Shown: positions 6,889 to 14,865 of the stretch, piece after piece
How the letters are laid out: each line of letters begins with the position of its first letter
Position numbering within the stretch: position 1 is the first letter of the stretch
Assembly: GCF_003438495.1 (NCBI RefSeq)
Contig: NZ_QSSH01000006.1
Span: forward strand, 65,230-88,882
Direction of reading: 5' to 3'
Length of the DNA: 23,653 nt
From: Collinsella sp. TF05-9AC
GTDB lineage: Bacteria; Actinomycetota; Coriobacteriia; Coriobacteriales; Coriobacteriaceae
The notes under the pieces: generated by a model
Database searches by the model: none
What the model saw: only the letters and a program-made list of their open reading frames with translations
Told to the model about the DNA's origin: nothing
Made by a program: the position numbers and the translations under genes

Positions 6889-8193
6889 TTAGGCGCGCTC
6901 GGCACGCGCAAGCTCGGCAGCGACGAGCTTGACGGCCAGCACCAGCACATCGAGCGCGGCCTCCAGGTCCTCGACCGTGGGATAGCTCGGCGCGATGCGG
7001 ATGTTGGTATCGCGCGGATCCTTGCCATAAGGCCAGGTGGCACCAGCCGGCGTGAGCTTGACGCCCAGGTCGGCGCAGAGCGCGGCGACCTTCTGGGCAG
7101 AGCCCTCGGGACCATCAAAGCTCACAAAGTAGCCGCCGCGGGGGTGAGTCCAGGTGGCGCAGCCCGTGTCGCCCAAGCCCTCGGTGAGCTTGCGCTCGAC
7201 GGCCTCAAAGCGCGGACGCAGGAACTCGGCATGCTTTTTCATGTGCTCCTTGACCGCCTCGATGGTGGGAAGGAAACGCACGTGACGCAGCTGGTTGAGC
7301 TTGTCGGCGCTGATGAGGCCGGCCTTCAGGCGCTTGGAGAACTCGGCGATGACCGCGGGGCTCGCACCGATAAAGCCGATGCCGGCGCCCGGGAAGGTGA
7401 TCTTGGACGTCGAGGCAAAGGCCACCACGCGGTCCTCGGTGCCCGCCGCGCGAGCGAGGTCAAAGATGTTGGCGAGCTCGTCGGTCTCGTCGTACAGGTC
7501 GTGCACGCAGTAGGCGTTGTCCCAGAAGATGCGGAAATCGGGCGCGGCCGTGTGCATCTCGACCAGGCGGCGCACGGTGTCCTCGCTAAAGGTGATACCC
7601 GTGGGGTTGGAATACTTGGGCACGCACCAGATGCCCTTGATGGAATCGTCGGCGGCGACGAGGCGCTCGACCTCGTCCATGTCGGGGCCGTTGTCGGTCA
7701 TCGCGACGGGGACGTTCTCGATACCCAGATCGGCGGTGATGCCAAAGTGGCGGTCGTAGCCGGGAACCGGGCACAGGAACTTGACCTTCTTGCCGTCGTG
7801 CGCGGCCTCGTAAGCCTCCCAAGGGTCGCTACCACATGAGCCGCAACGCCAGAACATACCGGCGATATCGTGCTCGATCAGCAAGCTCGACGAACCCAGC
7901 ACGAGCGTCTGCTCGGCGGGGCAGCCCAGGAACTCCCCTGCCAACTTGCGTGCCGAGGGAATGCCCTCAAAACAGCCGTAATTGGAGCAGTCGACGTTGC
8001 CGTCGTGCAAATCGGCGTCGGCATTGAGGATATCGAGCATGGGTCGAGAGATGTCCACCTGGGAGGGCGACGGCTTGCCGCGGGCCATGTCGAGCGCCAG
8101 GCCCTTGGCCTTGACCTCGGCGACCTCGGCTTTGAGTGCCTCGATGGCGGCATCGAGTTCGGTGGTTTCCATCTTCTGGTAGATCGTCTGCAT
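6889..8193 (-). CDS. Class Ic PLP-dependent aspartate-type aminotransferase
   Basis: The 434-residue protein is a fold-type I aminotransferase of the subgroup represented by Corynebacterium glutamicum AspT (Asp_aminotransf family, once labelled MocR-like but without a DNA-binding domain). Visible active-site features are YSNPTG at 194-199, D225 in WDNAYCVHD (binds the pyridine nitrogen), the Schiff-base lysine K264 in STSKITFPGAGIGF, and R399 in NIRIAPSYP for the substrate carboxylate. It probably interconverts aspartate and 2-oxoglutarate with oxaloacetate and glutamate. I start at ATG 8193, with AAAGG at 8202-8206; an upstream TTG frame at 8226 lacks a ribosome site. TATACT at 8235-8240 (minus strand) is a possible -10. 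Confidence 0.9.
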   Translation of the reverse strand: MQTIYQKMETTELDAAIEALKAEVAEVKAKGLALDMARGKPSPSQVDISRPMLDILNADADLHDGNVDCSNYGCFEGIPSARKLAGEFLGCPAEQTLVLGSSSLLIEHDIAGMFWRCGSCGSDPWEAYEAAHDGKKVKFLCPVPGYDRHFGITADLGIENVPVAMTDNGPDMDEVERLVAADDSIKGIWCVPKYSNPTGITFSEDTVRRLVEMHTAAPDFRIFWDNAYCVHDLYDETDELANIFDLARAAGTEDRVVAFASTSKITFPGAGIGFIGASPAVIAEFSKRLKAGLISADKLNQLRHVRFLPTIEAVKEHMKKHAEFLRPRFEAVERKLTEGLGDTGCATWTHPRGGYFVSFDGPEGSAQKVAALCADLGVKLTPAGATWPYGKDPRDTNIRIAPSYPTVEDLEAALDVLVLAVKLVAAELARAERA

Positions 8194-8311
8194 GTGTGCG
8201 ACCTTTCGCGAAGCGGGACGTTGCAATTCTTCTAAGTATAGACCGCCACCGTCGCAACGTTATGAAGCCGTGATAGATTAAGTCCATCGCAATGAATTAC
8301 GAATCGCCGCG

Positions 8312-8323
8312 CATGCCGGCATG
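8312..8323. repeat. 12-bp perfect palindrome before the small gene
   Basis: CATGCCGGCATG is its own complement and lies 8 bases before the AAGGAGG of the gene at 8343. It could be an operator or part of a leader hairpin; the short length makes chance possible. Confidence 0.4.
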
Positions 8324-8342
8324 AAGCGCCCAAGGAGGCACT

Positions 8343-8597
8343 ATGGAGTACGGATCGTTCCAGGCCGAGGAATTCGGCGACCTTCAGCGCCTGGTCGACG
8401 GACTGTTTTACGACCGCCACGCCATCGACCGCCTGGATCTGATCGTACAGGCCGAAATCTTGGACCTGGCGCCCGATCTCATGGAAATCGTGAACCTTTT
8501 GCCGCCCGGCTACTACGACCGCCAATCGCTTTGCGACCAGCTCAACTCCGCCTTGGCCGCCCACGGCTGGGGCGCCATCTACGGCACCGTAGAATAA
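8343..8597 (+). CDS. Small acidic protein of unknown function
   Basis: The 84-residue product is predicted alpha-helical, with no membrane segment, no signal peptide and no cysteine pairs; it is acidic and ends in AAHGWGAIYGTVE. I do not recognise the family. Support for a real gene is an excellent AAGGAGG (8332-8338) at correct spacing, an intergenic start divergent from the aminotransferase, and a bidirectional terminator shortly after the stop. The opposite strand also has an open frame but with no ribosome site. The Asp-Leu-rich pattern suggests a small helical protein-binding unit; this is a guess. Confidence 0.75.
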   Translation: MEYGSFQAEEFGDLQRLVDGLFYDRHAIDRLDLIVQAEILDLAPDLMEIVNLLPPGYYDRQSLCDQLNSALAAHGWGAIYGTVE

Positions 8598-8627
8598 ACC
8601 TAGTCATTAAGAACGTCTCGAATGACT

Positions 8628-8665
8628 AAAACGCCGCCTGTGATGGTGTTCACAGGCGGCGTTTT
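8628..8665. terminator. Bidirectional intrinsic terminator
   Basis: A perfect 16-bp stem (8628-8643 with 8650-8665), GC-rich at the core and flanked by AAAA and TTTT, fits Rho-independent termination on both strands. It separates the convergent small gene and nhaA. A weaker 8-bp hairpin (8601-8608 with 8621-8628) precedes it. Confidence 0.9.
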
Positions 8666-8682
8666 CAAACTTGTATGTGCTT

Positions 8683-10041
8683 TTACTCGCCCTTGGGCGC
8701 GGGGTGTTTGCAGACCACGCTCATGTAAATCATGCCGAGCACGGCAGCGGTGACCGAACCGGCAAGGATGGCGGCCTTGGCAGCCAGAACCTCAAACTGG
8801 GCCGTCGGGAAGGCGAGGCCGCTGATGAGAATCGACATGGTAAAGCCGATACCGCCCAGAATGCCCACACCGGCAATCATGTGCCAGTTAACGTTGTGCG
8901 GCAGCTCGCAGGCCTTGAGCTTGACCAAGGCAAACGTCATGCCAAAGATGCCGATCGGCTTGCCCAGCAGCATGCCAAAGTACACGCCGAGCGTCACCGG
9001 GTCGGTGAGTAGCGTGCTCATGTCCACGCCCACCAGGCGAACCTGTGCGTTGACGAACGCGAAGATCGGCAGGATCACAAAGTTGACCGGCGTGGAGATC
9101 AGGCGCTCCATGCGGATGAGCGGCGGGGTCACGCGGTGCATGACGCGCTCGACTTTGGTGGTCGAGACGGTAAAGTCATGCTGGCCCAGGATGTGCGCCT
9201 CGTCGTCGTAGCGGTCATCGAGCAGCGGCAAGCACTCGCCCAGCCAATCGGTGAGGCTATCAAGCTTAACACCGCACTTGGCCGGGATGGTGAAGGCCAG
9301 GATGACGCCAGCAAGCGTAGCGTGCACGCCGCTCTTGAACATGCAGAACCACAACAGCAGGCCCAGTACCGAATACGGGGCAAGGCGGTAATGCTGCGTC
9401 TTGTTGAGCCACACGAGCGCACAGGTCACAAGCGCGGCGGCGCCCAACCAAAACGGATTGGGGCTCTGACCGTAGAAGATGGCGATGGCGGCGATGGAGA
9501 TGAGGTCGTCGGCGATGGCGAGCGTCGAGAAGAACACGCGCACGCCGTTGGGCACGCGGTTGCCCAAAAGCGACAGCACGCCCAGCGCAAAGGCAATATC
9601 GGTTGCCATGGGAATGGCCCAGCCGTTGTGCGCGCCGGCATGGTTAAAGATCAGGTAGATGCAGGCGGGAACGACGACGCCGCCCACGGCCGCCAGCATG
9701 GGAAGCATAGCCTGGCGCGGGTTCTTGAGCTCGCCAACTGTCATCTCGTACTTAAGCTCAATGCCCACCAACAAAAAGAAAATCGTCATGAGGAAGTCGT
9801 TGACGAATAGCTCAACGGTGAGACCGGCCGTAAGGTTGCCCAGACCCACATACAGCGGGGTCTCCAAAAAGTGATGGATGGCCTCGTAGGCATCGGTATT
9901 GGCGCAAATGACGGCGGCGATGGCGGCGAAGACCATGACGGCGGCGGAAATCGTGCCGTTCTCGGCGATGCGCTCCCAAATGTCATGGCGCTCAAAACGC
10001 TTGCGCTCACGGACGTTGAACAGCTGCTCGGGTGCTGCCAT
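8683..10041 (-). CDS. nhaA: NhaA Na+/H+ antiporter
   Basis: NhaA exchanges external protons for internal sodium across the cytoplasmic membrane to control pH and salt. The 452-residue protein has about twelve hydrophobic segments. The ion-binding aspartates are present: D148 in MATDIAFALGVLSLLG and D178-D179 in LAIADDLISI, matching the family's paired Asp. The GIELKYE motif near 93-99 is also typical. A hydrophilic loop at about 265-310 is longer than in the E. coli protein, and total length is at the upper end for the family. The ATG at 10041 has AAAGGAG directly upstream. It is 267 bases from ppaC with a terminator between, so it is transcribed alone. Confidence 0.96.
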   Translation of the reverse strand: MAAPEQLFNVRERKRFERHDIWERIAENGTISAAVMVFAAIAAVICANTDAYEAIHHFLETPLYVGLGNLTAGLTVELFVNDFLMTIFFLLVGIELKYEMTVGELKNPRQAMLPMLAAVGGVVVPACIYLIFNHAGAHNGWAIPMATDIAFALGVLSLLGNRVPNGVRVFFSTLAIADDLISIAAIAIFYGQSPNPFWLGAAALVTCALVWLNKTQHYRLAPYSVLGLLLWFCMFKSGVHATLAGVILAFTIPAKCGVKLDSLTDWLGECLPLLDDRYDDEAHILGQHDFTVSTTKVERVMHRVTPPLIRMERLISTPVNFVILPIFAFVNAQVRLVGVDMSTLLTDPVTLGVYFGMLLGKPIGIFGMTFALVKLKACELPHNVNWHMIAGVGILGGIGFTMSILISGLAFPTAQFEVLAAKAAILAGSVTAAVLGMIYMSVVCKHPAPKGE

Positions 10042-10048
10042 GGGCGGC

Positions 10049-10080
10049 TCCTTTCACGGGAAAGCTCCCGTCTTAAAAAA
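10049..10080 (-). promoter_or_regulatory. nhaA leader: small hairpin at the ribosome site after a T-run
   Basis: Arms 10056-10061 and 10066-10071 (ACGGGA/TCCCGT) form a 6-bp stem with a 4-base loop touching the AAAGGAG site. Upstream on the minus strand is a run of six T (10075-10080) preceded by GC-rich partly pairing bases (10081-10112). This could be an attenuator or translation control, but the upstream stem pairs poorly and no known riboswitch class is recognised. Confidence 0.3.
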
Positions 10081-10249
10081 GCACGGCCCGCCCAAGTGGC
10101 GGCGCCGCGCTCTAACGTATTACGCTTGCATCTAGCCTACCCTGCACGACAAGCGCGCAAGCGTGGCCGAAAAGCGGAACCACAGGTTGAACATTATTTG
10201 CTCAACGGCACGGGCACGCCTATCCAAGAGACGACGCGGCGCCGTGCAC

Positions 10250-10289
10250 AAAAAACGACCGGAGCACGGGGCTTCCGCGATCCGGTCGT
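10250..10289 (-). terminator. Intrinsic terminator of ppaC
   Basis: Read on the minus strand, a 9-bp stem (10281-10289 with 10255-10263, ACGACCGGA/TCCGGTCGT) is followed at once by a run of T (complement of 10250-10255). It lies 20 bases after the ppaC stop codon. Confidence 0.88.
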
Positions 10290-10308
10290 GGCGTTTGGTC
10301 GACTAAAC

Positions 10309-11232
10309 CTAGCAGGCGGCCATGATGGGGGCAGCGACCTGCTTCTTACGGGAGAGGACGCCCGGCATCCAGACGCCGTCGTGCTCGTCGGCAATGCCCA
10401 GGCCCTTCTGAGCAGCCTCGGTCTCGCCCTCGAGCAGGACCTGCGAGCCCTCCTCCATGATGTCGGTGATGCACAGGACAATGCCGTCAGCACCCTTCTC
10501 GGCGGCGTAGGCGCGCATGGCCTCGCGAATCTCGTCGATCATGCCGAGTGCGCGGGTCTTGTCGACGGTCTCGTACTGGCCGATGAGCAGCTTCTTGCCG
10601 GCGGGCTCGAACATCTTGATGTCGTTGCCGACCATCTCGGCAGCGGTGAAGGAGCCGGACGGGCGGGTAAGGAAGACCTCCATGCCAAACTTGACCGGGT
10701 CGACGCCCACCTGCTCGCCGAGCTTGGCGGCGACGGCGCGGTCGACATCGGTGGTGGTGGGGCTCTTGAGCATGAGCGTGTCGGTCATCATGGCCGAGAG
10801 CAGCAGCTTGGCCTGGACGTCGGAAAGCTCAACGCCGAGCACGTCGGCGAGCTTGGTGACGATGGTGCAGCTGGAACCCCAGGGCAGGCAGATGTAGTGC
10901 AACGGGCCGGCGGTCTCGAAATCGCCGATGCGGTGATGATCGACGACGCCAAAGACCGTGGCGTCCTTAAGGCCGGCGACGGACTGGGCGGACTCGTTGT
11001 GGTCGGTGAGGACGACGAGCTGACCGGCCTCGACGGACTCAATCACGCGGGGCTCGGCAATGCCGGCGTCGGCGAGCAGCTTGGCGGACTCCGCCGGAAG
11101 CTGACCAAGGGCGCAGGCCTCGTAGGTGTTGCCGGCATACTCAACCTGGTTGAGCAGCTGGGACAGGACGACGGCGCTCATGATGGCGTCGTTATCGGGG
11201 TTCTGGTGACCAAAGACAAGAACGTTTGCCAT
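10309..11232 (-). CDS. ppaC: Manganese-dependent family II inorganic pyrophosphatase
   Basis: The enzyme hydrolyses pyrophosphate to two phosphates and so drives biosynthetic reactions. The 307-residue product has the DHH-family layout: metal ligands in FGHQNPDNDAI (H9, D13, D15), a VVDHH motif near 97-101, a linker, and the C-terminal DHHA2 domain ending in the substrate motif GVLSRKKQVAAP. The length matches the compact form without CBS/DRTGG regulatory insert. GGAGG precedes the ATG. The gene is single, with its own terminator. Confidence 0.97.
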   Translation of the reverse strand: MANVLVFGHQNPDNDAIMSAVVLSQLLNQVEYAGNTYEACALGQLPAESAKLLADAGIAEPRVIESVEAGQLVVLTDHNESAQSVAGLKDATVFGVVDHHRIGDFETAGPLHYICLPWGSSCTIVTKLADVLGVELSDVQAKLLLSAMMTDTLMLKSPTTTDVDRAVAAKLGEQVGVDPVKFGMEVFLTRPSGSFTAAEMVGNDIKMFEPAGKKLLIGQYETVDKTRALGMIDEIREAMRAYAAEKGADGIVLCITDIMEEGSQVLLEGETEAAQKGLGIADEHDGVWMPGVLSRKKQVAAPIMAAC

Positions 11233-11350
11233 GGATATCCTCCACTTGATATGTGTACTTGGACGTAGCTATGGTAGCACGCCGATGCCGAGCCTTCGCA
11301 GACGGAAGGGCCACGGCATATTTTGGGGCGCAGGCACGGGGGCCAAGGCT

Positions 11351-11399
11351 GTCCCTTTTGCACCATGTTGGTGCAATGTAACCTGTCCCCCTTGCACCA
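11351..11399. repeat. Family B intergenic repeat, copy 1
   Basis: Positions 11359-11399 match 21641-21681 at 39 of 41 bases. The unit contains TTGCACCA-tgt-TGGTGCAA (11358-11376), a perfect 8-bp inverted repeat, then ACCTGTCCCCCTTGCACCA. It ends one base before the stop codon of the ROK kinase, so it forms the 3' end of that message. Confidence 0.85.
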
Positions 11400-11400
11400 G

Positions 11401-12354
11401 CTATTTACCGGCAGCGCGCAGGGCTACGTAGGCAGCACCGATGATGCCGGCGTCGTTTCCGAGCGAAGCGACCTTAATGGGCGTCTCGCGCGAGGCAGAG
11501 AGCGCGTACTGCTTAAAGTGCTCGCGAACCTTGTCGAGGTAGACATCGGCCGAGGCGGAGGCGCCGCCGCCGATGAGGAACATCTCGGGATCAACCACGT
11601 TGGCAATAAGCGCCAGTGCGCGGCCGAGATAGTCGGCCATGGTATCGGCCGCGGCCAGCGCGAGCTTGTCGCCCTCGCGGCAGGCCTGGAACACGTCCTT
11701 GGAATCGGAGGGGCCGGTCAGCTCGATGGGCTCGATGCCCGCCTTCTCGCACTCGGCAAGGTAGTTGCTCACCACGCCGGTGGCGCTGGAATACTGCTCC
11801 AGGTGGCCATGGCCGCCGCAGCCGCAGGTGCGCTCCTCGGCCGGGTTCAGGCACATGTGGCCAATCTCGCCGCCAGCACCCACAACGCCCGATACCACGT
11901 CGCCGTTAACGATAACGCCGCCGCCCACGCCGGTACCAATGGTGACCATCACCACGTTCTGTACGCCCTTGGCAGAGCCGAGCCAGGCCTCGCCCATAGC
12001 AGCAGCGTTGGCGTCGTTCTCGTACTTAACGACCGCGTCGGGGCAGTGCTCCTGGATCGCGATCTTGAGCTCGGGCAGGTTGATGGCGATGTTCGCCTTG
12101 ACCTTGGCATCGCCCGATGCCGGGATGGGGCACGGAACGGCCAGGCCAATGCCCGACACAAAGGCACGCGGAATCTGGGCCTTGGCGACCACCTGGTCGA
12201 TAGCCTCGGTCACCGCGGCAAAGCCCGCAGCGTCAACGATGGGAGGCGTGGGCACGCTGGCCTTGGCAAGCAGGTTTCCGTCCTCATCGAACAGACCCTC
12301 CTTGACCGAGGTGCCGCCGACGTCGATGCCGATGTAATACTGCTTAGGTTCCAT
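11401..12354 (-). CDS. glk: ROK-family sugar kinase, probable glucokinase
   Basis: It probably phosphorylates glucose with ATP. The 317-residue protein has the phosphate loop DVGGTSVK at 11-18, ENDANAAAMGEA at 112-123 with catalytic D114, GTGVGGGVIVNG at 140-151, and the ROK zinc motif H166, C177, C179 then HLE at 184-186, where the last cysteine of the common motif is histidine, a known variant. I start at ATG 12354 with AAAGG ten bases upstream; a longer frame reaches 12420 but would run through the family C repeat. Downstream of the beta-glucoside PTS on the same strand, it would handle the free glucose released by the phospho-glucosidase. A terminator at 12500-12534 separates the transcripts. 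Confidence 0.9.
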   Translation of the reverse strand: MEPKQYYIGIDVGGTSVKEGLFDEDGNLLAKASVPTPPIVDAAGFAAVTEAIDQVVAKAQIPRAFVSGIGLAVPCPIPASGDAKVKANIAINLPELKIAIQEHCPDAVVKYENDANAAAMGEAWLGSAKGVQNVVMVTIGTGVGGGVIVNGDVVSGVVGAGGEIGHMCLNPAEERTCGCGGHGHLEQYSSATGVVSNYLAECEKAGIEPIELTGPSDSKDVFQACREGDKLALAAADTMADYLGRALALIANVVDPEMFLIGGGASASADVYLDKVREHFKQYALSASRETPIKVASLGNDAGIIGAAYVALRAAGK

Positions 12355-12408
12355 GGGAGCCCGCCTTTCTCGTTTAAACATTGCCTGTATGGTACCGCTC
12401 CCAAGGCA

Positions 12409-12449
12409 AAAACCTACCAAAAAGGGACAGGTTTGTTTTGGCAGGTTTT
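12409..12449. repeat. Family C inverted repeat, copy 1
   Basis: Arms 12409-12422 (AAAACCTACCAAAA) and 12436-12449 (TTTTGGCAGGTTTT) pair at 13 of 14 positions around a 13-base loop. The stretch GGGACAGGTTTGTTTTGGCA beginning at 12424 is close to both arms of the element at 16303-16388. It lies in the leader of the ROK kinase gene. Confidence 0.78.
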
Positions 12450-12499
12450 ATCTGGGGTAACGCAATTGGCTGCCCAACAGGCCGCGCAAGACCATCCCC

Positions 12500-12534
12500 A
12501 AAAATAAAGGCGCCGGGAGGCGGAGGCTCCCGGC
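12500..12534 (-). terminator. Intrinsic terminator of the PTS operon
   Basis: On the minus strand an 8-bp GC stem (12527-12534 with 12512-12519) is followed by a T-rich stretch, the complement of 12500-12508. Two smaller hairpins lie between the IIA stop and it: 12581-12594 (CGGCG-4-CGCCG) and 12563-12576 (GGACCG-2-CGGTCC). Confidence 0.8.
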
Positions 12535-12595
12535 ACCCGTCAAAGGGACTATGTTGTCTGTTGGACCGCACGGTCCGTCGCGGCGATAACGCCGA

Positions 12596-12928
12596 CTAGG
12601 CCTGAAGTGCCTGCAGCTGCTTGTGAACCTCGATGAGCTCCGTCGCCATGACGCGCATGGTCTCGGTGCCGGCCATCTGGTCCTCGGCATGCAGCAAAAT
12701 CAACGGGGCCTCGCCGTTACGCTCGCCGTTGGCCTCCTTCTTCAGAAGCCCCATGTGAACATCGTGGCCACCGTTATAGGCCTCGTCGCCCTGCTTGATA
12801 AGCTCCTCGGCGGCGTCAAAATCGCCCTCCTTGGCCTTTTGCACGGCATTGATGTACATGCTCTTGGCGGTACCGACGTAGCTGATGATCTCAAAGCAGG
12901 TCATCTGCAGTTCGTTCATATCCTCCAT
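12596..12928 (-). CDS. PTS lactose/cellobiose-family IIA component
   Basis: IIA takes phosphate from HPr and passes it to IIB. The product is an all-helical IIA of the Lac/Cel type: the phosphorylated histidine is in LLHAEDQM (H80 of the 110-residue form, with D83 for the metal in the trimer), and an earlier conserved segment reads NGGHDVHMGLLKKEA. The start is uncertain: a GTG at 12937 directly abuts the IIB stop, ATG at 12928 has a weak AGGTG upstream, and ATG at 12919 also fits the family's N-terminus. I use 12928. It is the last gene of the bgl-IIC-IIB-IIA operon. Confidence 0.92.
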   Translation of the reverse strand: MEDMNELQMTCFEIISYVGTAKSMYINAVQKAKEGDFDAAEELIKQGDEAYNGGHDVHMGLLKKEANGERNGEAPLILLHAEDQMAGTETMRVMATELIEVHKQLQALQA

Positions 12929-12937
12929 GCAGAGCAC

Positions 12938-13240
12938 CTAGCCCATCACGCTGACGCAGTGGTCGATGATGCCGGCAGCGTTCATGCGGCCGTAGTCGAC
13001 CATGTTGATAACCTCGACCGGGAAGCGGCCGGCGGCCTCCTTCTCAAAATCGCCCTTGGTGTAGCCGATCTGCGGACCAAGCAGCAACATGTCGCACTCG
13101 TCCAGGTGATCGTGGGCCTCGTTCATGGGACGAGCCTCGACCTCAATATCCAGACCACGGTTTGCAACCTCGGCCTGCATCTTCTGGACCAGCAGGCTCG
13201 TGGACATACCGGCATTGCAGCAGAGCATGATCTTCTTCAT
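12938..13240 (-). CDS. PTS lactose/cellobiose-family IIB component
   Basis: IIB receives phosphate from IIA on a cysteine and transfers it to the sugar bound in IIC. The 100-residue protein starts KKIMLCCNAGMSTSLLV; C8 is the phospho-cysteine of the CxAGMSTS loop, and LLLGPQIGY near 52-60 is also typical. The length is normal. AAGGAGG precedes the ATG. It lies 161 bases after IIC with a hairpin between, and next to IIA. Confidence 0.95.
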   Translation of the reverse strand: MKKIMLCCNAGMSTSLLVQKMQAEVANRGLDIEVEARPMNEAHDHLDECDMLLLGPQIGYTKGDFEKEAAGRFPVEVINMVDYGRMNAAGIIDHCVSVMG

Positions 13241-13341
13241 GGTTTCCTCCTTATAACTGCGCGGCGCGCAGACGACAACTGGTTTTATTCCTTGCGGCTA
13301 TTGTGCCCACCCCCCTGCATCTTTACACAAGGGAGAGAGCT

Positions 13342-13372
13342 GCGGGCACCGGCACCGCGTACCGGCGCCCGC
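13342..13372 (-). terminator. Hairpin between IIC and IIB genes
   Basis: Arms 13342-13352 and 13362-13372 pair at 10 of 11 positions around a 9-base loop. It lies about 30 bases after the IIC stop inside the operon and has no strong T-run, so it may be a partial terminator or an RNA-processing or stability stem that sets more IIB/IIA than IIC or the reverse. Confidence 0.5.
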
Positions 13373-13401
13373 AAAGGTGAAAGGGACGAACGTTAGGCGT
13401 T

Positions 13402-14745
13402 CTACTCGGCGAGAGCCTCCTGCTTGGCGATTGCCTTCTCGGAAATCTTCATAAAGGGCAGGTAGACGGCCATGCCAATGACAATCTCGATAGCCTGCCA
13501 CACGCCGGCGCGCCAGTCAAAGCCCGTAGCGAGCAGGGCATTGATGACGGGAGGCATGGTCCAGGGCACCTGGGCGATGCAGGGGCTGATGATGCCTGCG
13601 CAGGTAAGGCCATAGGTGATGCCGATGAACAGATCGGGAAGAAGAACGAACGGGATCATGAGCGGCAGGTTGTACACGATGGGGTAACCGTAGATAACCG
13701 GCTCGTTGATGTTGAACAGACCAGGCAGGATAGCCATCTTGGAAACGGTCTCGGAAGCCTTGTTCTTGGAGAACAGGAGCGTGTCGAGCAGGAGCATGAG
13801 GGTGCAGCCCGAGCCGCCGATGAGGGCGAAGCTGTTAACGATCTGCATGTTCATGTAGTGATCGGGCTGGATGGTGCCACCGGCGGCAAAGGTAGCCATG
13901 TTGTCGACGATGAGCATGGTCAGGATCGGCTCGACGGTAGCGCCAGAGATGGTGGACTGGTGAATACCGACGCAGAACAGCAGGTTAGCAAGGGTGTAGA
14001 TGAGGATAACAGCCCACGGACCGGCGTTCATGATGCTCTTGAGCGGGTTGGAGATGCACGTGGAGATGATGGTGCACAGATCGGTGCCGGCGCACACGGC
14101 GAGCAGGGCTGCAGCAAGAGCGAAGATCGCGAGGTTAAGCAGCATCGGGATCATGACGTTGAAGGAGTTGGAGACCGCGGGAGGCACGCCCTCGCCCAGC
14201 TTAACCTTGAGCCTCTCGACGCCAGAAATCTTGATGAAGAGCGAGACGGAAAGCAGGGCGATGATAATAGCCGAGAACAGACCGTTGGTGCCGGTGTTGG
14301 CAGTCGAAAGGGCGCCCGTGACCTCGGCGGAGGTGATCTTGTCGGTGAGCAGTGGGCTCGTGGCGGCAAGCGAGGCGGTGATCTGCTGCGGCATCATGAT
14401 GACGAAGGCAGAGATGGCGACGACCACGCAAGCGAGCGGGTTATCGAAGCGCTTGTTCTTAGCGAGGCTGTAGCCAATCAATCCGGCCAAGATAATGGCA
14501 GAGACGTTGAGGGTGCCCAGCGTAATCGCCGAACCCCACGTCTGAAGGTTGGCAAGGCCCGCCGCATCGAGCGGGAACAGAGGGAACACGACGTTGTTAA
14601 TAAGAACCGCGATACCCGCAAGGATATAGAGCGGCGTGATGGTCGCGAAGGCGTCACGCAGGGAACGCAGGTGAACCTGGTTTCCCACCTTCGCAGAGAC
14701 CTCGGCAAACTTGTCGAGGAAGCTCTTTCCGTTGTCACTGGCCAT
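13402..14745 (-). CDS. PTS cellobiose/beta-glucoside-family IIC permease
   Basis: IIC forms the membrane channel that moves the sugar while IIB phosphorylates it. The 447-residue protein has about ten hydrophobic segments and the two signature loops: GIHQSTI at 260-266 (H262) and GLFNINEPVIYGYPIVYN at 342-359 (E348 in NEP). This places it in the Lac/Cel (EIIC 4.A.3) family. TAGGAG precedes the ATG. It follows the phospho-glucosidase by 120 bases. The exact substrate (cellobiose, aryl-beta-glucosides, chitobiose) cannot be told from sequence. Confidence 0.95.
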   Translation of the reverse strand: MASDNGKSFLDKFAEVSAKVGNQVHLRSLRDAFATITPLYILAGIAVLINNVVFPLFPLDAAGLANLQTWGSAITLGTLNVSAIILAGLIGYSLAKNKRFDNPLACVVVAISAFVIMMPQQITASLAATSPLLTDKITSAEVTGALSTANTGTNGLFSAIIIALLSVSLFIKISGVERLKVKLGEGVPPAVSNSFNVMIPMLLNLAIFALAAALLAVCAGTDLCTIISTCISNPLKSIMNAGPWAVILIYTLANLLFCVGIHQSTISGATVEPILTMLIVDNMATFAAGGTIQPDHYMNMQIVNSFALIGGSGCTLMLLLDTLLFSKNKASETVSKMAILPGLFNINEPVIYGYPIVYNLPLMIPFVLLPDLFIGITYGLTCAGIISPCIAQVPWTMPPVINALLATGFDWRAGVWQAIEIVIGMAVYLPFMKISEKAIAKQEALAE

Positions 14746-14865
14746 GATTGCTCCTAACTTTCAAATCCGGCCTTTTCCTATGCGCACGGTGGTCTGTCGC
14801 CCTCTGCCACCAGATGTGCCATGTGTTGCGCGCGGCGGCGCGCGGTCTGGACGTTCGTCCGGTCG

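Noticed and set aside
8194..8226. Longer N-terminus for the aminotransferase from TTG at 8226
   Set aside because: The added 11 residues have no ribosome site, while ATG 8193 has AAAGG at proper distance.
10042..10308. Riboswitch upstream of nhaA
   Set aside because: Lithium and sodium riboswitches are known near antiporter genes, but the leader shows only a short stem and poorly paired GC stretch; I cannot match a known consensus, so only a weak leader hairpin is listed.
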